From contig CP136891.1 in the NCBI GenBank assembly GCA_034359265.1, positions 55,196,501 through 55,260,500 on the forward strand: a stretch of DNA of 64,000 nt, read 5' to 3'. This DNA is from Canna indica (Eukaryota > Streptophyta > Magnoliopsida > Zingiberales > Cannaceae). This document shows positions 58,397 to 64,000 of the stretch, piece after piece. Every line of letters begins with the position of its first letter. Position 1 is the first letter of the stretch. The notes below the pieces were generated by a model that saw only the letters and a list, made by a program, of their open reading frames with translations, searched no databases and was not told the DNA's origin. Both the position numbers and the translations under genes were made by a program.

Positions 58397-60725
58397 TCAC
58401 GACTTCTTCTTTCGTACTGCCCCCTCACGCTGACTGCGGAAGTGACTTAAGATCTGTTGTGCCTGAAAATCATATTATGCAATGATCAAGCTCTTTTTCT
58501 ACTATACCAACTCAAGTAGTTCAAGAGAATAATAAGAGCAAATCAAGATGTTGCAATAACTTCAATAAACAATTTGTTTGCATTTTGCAATATCAAATCA
58601 TAGTGGATTCCCCAGATGATCTCTATTCCTCGTTAAAATGCAAGTGACCCCGATAAAAATCAAAGACAGAACAAGCAACTAAAATTTTTATACCTTTTCC
58701 TTGGCTCTGGGTGTTCCAAATTGAGAAAGGGCAATAAGAGGTGGCACAGCTCCTTCTTGCAACACTAGACTGCAAAATTTCTGGTTATTGAGACAGAGTT
58801 GGAACAAAGTTGATGCTGCATTTTCCTTTCCCCTTTGAGATCCCGTCTCAACAATCTCAACAAGTAATGGTATGCCACCTTCCTGGGCAATGGCTAAGCG
58901 CCCTTCAGGTATTGTTGATAGATTAGCCAAAAGAGCCACAGATTTGTCAACCATTCCTGAGCTCGGTTCCATCAGCTTGACAAGGTATTTTACTGCACCG
59001 GCTTGGACTATTCTCACCTTGTTCTCGTGAAAGATTGATAGATTAAACAAAGCAGTGGCAGCATCTTTCTTGCCTCTAAGGCTACCTGATCCCAGAAGAT
59101 AAACTAATGCCTTGACAGCACCAGAACGTCCAATTCTTGCTTTATATTCTTCCAACACAGACAGACTGAACAATGTTGCTGCTGAGTTCTCTTTGGCCTC
59201 TGCAGTACCACTTTCGAGAACATGTATGAGTGGTTCAATAGCTCCTGCTTCTGCTATAAAAACTTTGTTCTCGTCATTAATAGACAAGTTCAGTAGAGCA
59301 GTTACAACATTTTCCTGAACCTTCTTTATCTTCGAGTACAACAAGGAGGCTAATGGAGGGATGGCCCCACACTTGCCAATTAGGATACGGTTGTCCATAT
59401 TGTTTTTTGCAAGAAGTCTCATCTCTGAAGCAGCAGCTATTTGCAAGTCAGAGCTTTCACTCTTTAGATCATTTATTAGAGTTTGAACATGGGATGAGGT
59501 GGTAAGATCATCTGACTTTAAGCTTTGAACCAGAGATTGACCTGTGACATTATTTGCATGCTCATTTTTGGAGCCAAAAAGCTGGTTTGAGCAAAACCAT
59601 GGGGAGCTGGACTCTTTGTTTAAGGGTAAACTGGATGGATGCTTGGCATCCCCAAGCAAACTAACTTTTTCATCAAACTTACTCATGATCTCGACGCTAG
59701 ATATGACACTCGAAATTGATTCAGTGTGACTATGGCAACTATGTTTGTCAACCAAGATATCACCTTGCAAATCAACCTTATCTGGCACTACACGGTGATT
59801 ACTAGAATAAGAACAATCTTCTTGACCACATCGAGATGCTACCTTAGTTTTCTGCAGTTCAGTACGATCATGGCATTCAAGAGAGGATCTGGAGGTAGAA
59901 CGTCTATGAAATGAATGATTAAGGTCATCCCTATTCTGGAAATCTTCATAAGGATGTGTACTCTTTATGTTATTCTCCTCACACCAGTTTGCAATAAGCG
60001 CCTTGACTGTGTAATTGGGAATAAGATTAGTGTGGGCAAGAGTTTGACATGTCTTTGGACAAACTCTGAGGCCATTGTCTAGCCATTTTTGTATAAAAGA
60101 TCTTTCATATGTTTGCCCTGAGGCCAAAATGACTGGATCAAGCATAAGCTGCAAAGATAGAGGACAGCGGAAATGTGATGGAACAGAAAGTTCATTGATA
60201 AACCCAAACTGTTCAAGTTTCTCCATGCAATAGCGGATGTGTGTAACTAGCACAGAAATCCAATTTATACGGTTAACAATTTCTGTTTTTGATTTAAGTT
60301 CGGCCCTTGTTCTTTCTTTTTCGAGAGCTATACTTTCCATCAGAAGTTCCTGATTCGATGTCAAACTAAGAGTGTCCATGATCTTTATCACATCATCAAG
60401 GCTAGGTATGGTATTTTCTTTTAGGTCTTTAAGTGCATGATTGATGAGTTCAGATATGGGATCCTGATCTGCATACTGAAATTCCTGCATACATTGCTGG
60501 AAAATCATAGATTACATTAGCATTTTACCACCTGGAGTAAATAAAGACCAGATTCACTGAAACTAAGAGATGGAGATTCTTCCATACTGAGAAAATCCAC
60601 TATCACGCTTCAAGTACCTGGATGCCAGCTGAGCATGGAGATGACTGTAGCAATGCACTCAAGGAATTACATATCTCCAATGCTGACTTTTGGATCTTCA
60701 GCAACATTGGCTCACTTTGCAAAAC
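58397..60725 (-). CDS. U-box/ARM-repeat E3 ubiquitin ligase, PUB3/PUB4 type (5' end not found)
   Basis: Three exons are supported. Exon at 60618-60725 (36 codons, VLQSEPMLLKIQKSALEICN...) is preceded by a ctgcag acceptor and followed by a gt donor. Exon at 58694-60496 (601 codons) has a ttttccag acceptor and a gtataa donor. The last exon, 58397-58462, encodes AQQILSHFRSQREG...KKKS and a TGA. All junctions are in phase 0, giving 658 residues. Visible domains: end of the PUB N-terminal domain, U-box at about residues 141-215 (FRCPLSLQLMLDPVILASGQ, TYERSFIQKWL, CPKT), a Ser-rich linker, and six or so ARM repeats at about 375-635 (NVVTALLNLSINDENK, ENSAATLFSLS, GKKDAATALFNLS). The U-box recruits an E2 enzyme and ARM repeats bind targets. 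Relatives have roughly 760-830 residues, so 100 or more N-terminal residues are missing from view. No stops or frameshifts. The in-frame ATG at 60506 is intronic. Confidence 0.93.
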
Positions 60726-61939
60726 CTGCAGATCAGCACTATATCAAAAAATGAGGAGAATGACTTATACTGCACAAGCACATAACAAAATATGGATGTC
60801 TTGGATACACAAGTCTAATTTCAGAAACCATTTAGTGAATATGTAAACAATTTTTTGCAGAAAAAATCATCAAAATGAGTAGCAGAAAAATTAATAACTT
60901 AAACCATTTACAATTAACTGGTAGCTCAGATCACGACCATGCTACTAGGAGTGCCTTGTATTTGAGTCAGATGAGGTATTCTATCGGAAATTCTGAAAGA
61001 AATTAAAATGAGGGAAAAATTCTGGGGGTATTTGGTGGTAGTGAAGGTTTTGTGCAGAGTATGCTAAGATCCAATGATGCCAAGCTATGTTTCTTCTGAT
61101 TTCTCTACATGCATCTTGCCTATTAGTAATTTTAGTGCTGAACCTTGTAAGAGTATGTATTATGCACAAGAGAACCTCTGTAATTCTACATTGCCTTGAT
61201 ATAATGCATTATCTCAGTGCTCAACCATGGATGTAGAGTTTTCTGGGCTTTATGTTTTTCTCCTCTCTCCATGCTCATCTCTTCATTTCATAAAAAAAAA
61301 TTATATAGTTTTCTCAAGGATGAGATCAGCAACAAAAAAAACCTAGGTTTTCCTTAGGGCTCAAAGAATAAAATGAGATTTAAATGCATTTCTTAACTCT
61401 GCATGCACCAGAGAAATGAAAACTGTTAAAATTAAATAGATAGATATGTTTGCAAATGATGAAAACTCTGATCCTGGAAGAACCAAGTATTCCCAGATTT
61501 ATGCCACTCTAGATGCTTTCACTATCATTTCTTGAACACCACACTTGCTTTGCCATGTGATGTGGAGAAGAACATTGTCTGATGAATTGCTTAGAAAGAT
61601 AATCATATCTCAAAGACAAATTCACGCTAAATTAAGAGAATGTGGAAGTTACTTGTTAGCATTTGACATCTAACCTAAGCTGATTGGAAGTTGGAAATTG
61701 ATTTAGAGGAGCTAAATAACAAAACCTATATTTTGACTTGCATAAGTTACTCCTGAGTGAAGAAGAAAAACCACATAAATGAATAACATGAACTCCATCC
61801 AGCTCATGAGTACTCAACAATCAGCATGTTGCATGTATTCAATCAGATTAAACATCTGCTGACTCAAAAAGAGAGCAAAATTCTGAGAAGGAATGCTGAA
61901 AAATTGCACAGTAAACAGGGATATTACCAAACTTATCAT
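60726..61939. other. Intron or upstream region of the PUB gene
   Basis: I searched the minus strand for the missing N-terminal exons and found none that I could support. The exon at 60618 starts in phase 0, so at least one coding exon lies further upstream, here unseen or beyond the window. AT-rich, without recognised repeats. Confidence 0.55.
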
Positions 61940-62081
61940 CTCGTCACTATCTCGTCGAGATAGCGACGAGATATCGTCGTCTTGGTCGAATCGCCCGTAT
62001 CGTCCGGACGATACAGGCGACCCCGAGATATGATATATCTCGTCGGGATCTCGTCCAATCTTGGACAAGATCCCGACGAGA
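61940..62081. repeat. Three consecutive near-perfect hairpins
   Basis: Hairpin 1: cgtcactatctcg with tcgagatagcgacg. Hairpin 2: cgcccgtatcgtcc with ggacgatacaggcg. Hairpin 3: atctcgtcgggatctcgtcc with a 22-base partner ending gatcccgacgagat, loop of two bases. Each has at most one mismatch or G-U pair. The motif ctcgtcg or its complement recurs in hairpins 1 and 3. They lie next to a tRNA-like head (62092-62168). Confidence 0.85.
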
Positions 62082-62091
62082 TAGGCACTAA

Positions 62092-62168
62092 AAGAAAAAA
62101 AGAACGTGCAGGATTCGAACCCTGGCCTGCACGGTGGACCAGGAAAGGTTCCACCGCTGGGCCGAGGT
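62092..62168 (-). ncRNA. tRNA-related head (SINE-like) with RNA polymerase III boxes
   Basis: On the minus strand cggcccagcggtgg fits an A box and ggttcgaatcc is a perfect B box, 29 bases apart, followed within 10 bases by a T run (ttttttt) that could stop polymerase III. The stems of a real tRNA do not form, so this is a tRNA pseudogene or SINE head. No target duplication could be identified. Confidence 0.7.
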
Positions 62169-62501
62169 TATTTTTTTTGCGATTTTTTCATCTAACTTGT
62201 AGATAAGTGTTATCTACATTATTGATTTTTTTAAAAAAAAAACCTAACTTAAACCTGCTCGATCGGCGCCTCTCATGATCTCATCTTTTCCTCGTTCCTC
62301 GCATCCCGTCGGCGCCTCACTTCTCCGGCGACGCTTTTCTATTTTCCGGCCAGATATGTTCCGGCGATCTTCTCTCCACGGCTCGGCACGTCTGCATTTC
62401 CGCCATTTTTTATTCTTGTGACATTTCCGCCATTTCTTTTTTTTCCGACATAGCTGCTGCAAACCTTTAAGCTGTTCTGGAATTTGATTCGATTCCAAAA
62501 T

Positions 62502-62538
62502 AGCTTAGCTGTTCTGGTTATTCCAGAACAGCTAAGCT
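62502..62538. repeat. Perfect 16-bp stem hairpin in the hAT leader
   Basis: agcttagctgttctgg is followed after five bases by its exact complement. A partial third copy (gctgttctggaat) lies at 62471 and another at about 62547. It lies about 140 bp upstream of the hAT start codon. Confidence 0.85.
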
Positions 62539-62676
62539 AGTTAGTTGTTCTGGAATCAGTTTGATTCCTTGTTTATGCTTGATAAGTTGATAGTATATTT
62601 GTATTGTCCTTGTTTAGCTGTGTTCATTTTGTATTGTGTATTTGTGTGCAACATTGTTTATATTGTGCAGTAAATT

Positions 62677-63198
62677 ATGGAGGGAAATTCCGGTGAAACG
62701 CCTTATGATCCTTCTAAAGATCCTAAATGGAAACCGAACTCGAAAGATATTGGTTGGAGATATGGATATTGGCCGGATTTAAACAAAAGACAATTGATTG
62801 CATGTTCACTTTGTGGCAACCAATTGAATGGGGGAATCACAAGACTTAAACAACATTTGGCGGGTGGTTATGGAGACGTGAAAAAATGTGATAAAACCAC
62901 AACGCTGATAATGAGAGAAATGCATGATGCCCTTGCAGCTAAGAGGAAGACACCATTCAGTTTGGATGATGAACAAGAAGCAGTGGCACCAGTAGACCAT
63001 TCTACAGCTTCCAACTCCATGCCAAGCTCGGAAACAATTTACAAGAAGAAAAAAAAAGGTTGATATGCAGTTTGAAGCAATGTCACAAGTGTCACACTCG
63101 CAATCCACATCACAAACCAAGATTGGTGGATTGCTACAGAGAACTCCAGAAGAAATTGTGGATGAAAGGCACTCCAAAGGTCCTAGCCAGCAATGTTA
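62677..63198 (+). pseudogene. hAT transposase N-terminus with BED zinc finger
   Basis: The frame from ATG 62677 (MEGNSGETPYDPSKDPKWKP) contains a BED-type DNA-binding finger: CSLCGNQLNGGITRLKQHLA with following Cys (CX2C...HX..C/H). A one-base change in an A run near 63058 breaks the frame; beyond it the other frame continues MSQVSHSQSTSQ, GGLLQRTPEEIVDERHSKGP, typical of hAT proteins just after the finger. The catalytic RNase-H-like middle of the transposase is entirely missing: the next hAT sequence is the C-terminal domain 40 bases later. Confidence 0.85.
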
Positions 63199-63231
63199 CG
63201 TATTTTTTAATTTTAATATTTTATATTTTTA

Positions 63232-63928
63232 ATGTTAGTTGAATGGTGGAAATCCTTCGGTGGACGTACTCCCGAGTTTTCAAAGTTTGCAAAGCGCATT
63301 GTTAGTCTTTGTTGTTCGTCCTCCGGGTGTGAACGAAATTGGAGTACTTTTGAGTTTGTAAGTAACTAAGTATTTAATGCTTTCTTAGTGCTTTCTTAGT
63401 AGTTATTACTTACTATTTTCATTTAATTACTTTTCTTTTGTATAGATTCACACCAAGAAAAGAAATAGATTGTTGCACCAAAAATTGAATGATTTGGTGT
63501 ATGTCCAATACAATCGAAAGATTGTCACAAGATTTCAAAAAATTCGTGAAGGTGGCAAAAACTATGATCCACTAGTACTTGACGATTTTGATTGGGGGAC
63601 AAATGCATGGTTCAACAATGATGATGGAGAGGATGATAGAATTCCTTTTGAGCTTGTTGGTGAAGCCATTGGTGCTTCAAATGCCCTTGAGGGTCGTAAT
63701 TTTCCAAGGAGGCGTGGAGTTAATGAGCTTGTCACTTATAATCGACGTCATCGTGGTTCTACTTCTACTTCAAGATTGGTGGATGAAAATTCAAGTGATG
63801 AAGGAGAAGAAATATTTCCAAATGATGATGAAGACATTGAAGATGATTTTGGGCTCAAACCAACTACTCCTCCAATGGATAATACCCCTAATGAAGACAT
63901 TGAAGATGATTTTGATAATATTTTTTAG
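63232..63928 (+). pseudogene. hAT transposase C-terminal dimerisation domain
   Basis: Exon 63232-63357 reads LVEWWKSFGGRTPEFSKFAK, RIVSLCCSSSGCERNWSTFE and ends at a gtaagt donor. After an 87-base intron, exon 63445-63928 reads IHTKKRNRLLHQKLNDLVYV, QYNRKI, then a tail with Asp/Glu runs (DDEDIEDDF twice) and a TAG. This is the hATC dimerisation domain with the conserved CERNWS motif. The two exons join in phase 0 without stops, but with the catalytic core deleted the gene cannot make an active transposase. The terminal inverted repeats of the element were not identified. Confidence 0.88.
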
Positions 63929-64000
63929 ATTGGAGATTTGGAGTTAATTTGTTAATTGTCAAGACTTGTTTACTCATGATTGTGATGACTTTAGCTACTT

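Noticed and set aside
60497..60508. ATG at 60506 as start of a 606-residue PUB protein
   Set aside because: It lies in ttttccag, a splice acceptor; the upstream exon 60618-60725 joins in phase and encodes family-like residues.
62092..62168. Functional tRNA gene
   Set aside because: The A and B boxes fit, but acceptor and T stems do not pair and no anticodon arm can be drawn.

Overview
The window is nuclear DNA of a flowering plant. The evidence is plant-type transposable elements throughout, two LTR-element primer sites complementary to plant initiator Met-tRNA, and spliced plant genes or gene fragments (a U-box/ARM ubiquitin ligase, and pieces of UPL3 and UPF1). I cannot tell monocot from dicot. 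Almost all of the first 57 kb is nested, decayed mobile elements; one host gene, partly in the window, lies at 58.4-60.7 kb on the minus strand.

Layout. (1) 1-18357: a minus-strand Ty3/gypsy chromovirus (element A) entered inside its 3' LTR. Two solo LTRs of the same family group sit inside it, each with a perfect 5-bp target duplication (ATGGG and TCTCT). The second solo LTR was in turn split by a CACTA transposon (6533 to about 12885). (2) 18358-21412: a minus-strand Helitron (Rep/PIF1 helicase) pseudogene, cut by a Mutator-like element (18482-19590) with roughly 180-bp inverted termini and a perfect 9-bp duplication. (3) 21753-30935: a plus-strand autonomous-type MULE, now a pseudogene, interrupted by a 5.3-kb CACTA element (24865-30175) that carries exon fragments of UPL3 and UPF1 and a scrap of LINE reverse transcriptase. 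(4) 30936-38620: a minus-strand Ty1/copia element with both LTRs, gag and part of RT/RNase H. Its protease/integrase region is replaced by degenerate repeats. (5) 38621-54350: a plus-strand Ty3/gypsy chromovirus (element B) with PBS, gag, protease, RT, RNase H, integrase, chromodomain and PPT. Its 3' LTR was split by a non-coding LTR element (D, 47596-54060), which carries a solo copia LTR (48395-49589). (6) 54410-56672: another truncated A-type LTR. (7) 56834-57367: a fold-back MULE related by its termini to the MULE in (3). (8) 58397-60725: three exons of a PUB3/PUB4-type U-box/ARM protein whose 5' exons were not found. (9) 61940-62168: a tRNA-related head followed by three hairpins. (10) 62.5-63.9 kb: an internally deleted hAT transposase.

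No transposon protein here looks intact. Many stop codons sit where a related copy has Gln, Trp or Arg, as expected from decay of methylated cytosines. The best candidates for new biology are the CACTA element carrying UPL3 and UPF1 exons, the long hairpin upstream of the CACTA transposase, the arrays of TCGGTCGACCGA palindromes in three copia LTRs, the fold-back MULE, and the tRNA-head/triple-hairpin element beside the PUB gene. I saw no clearly new multi-gene system.
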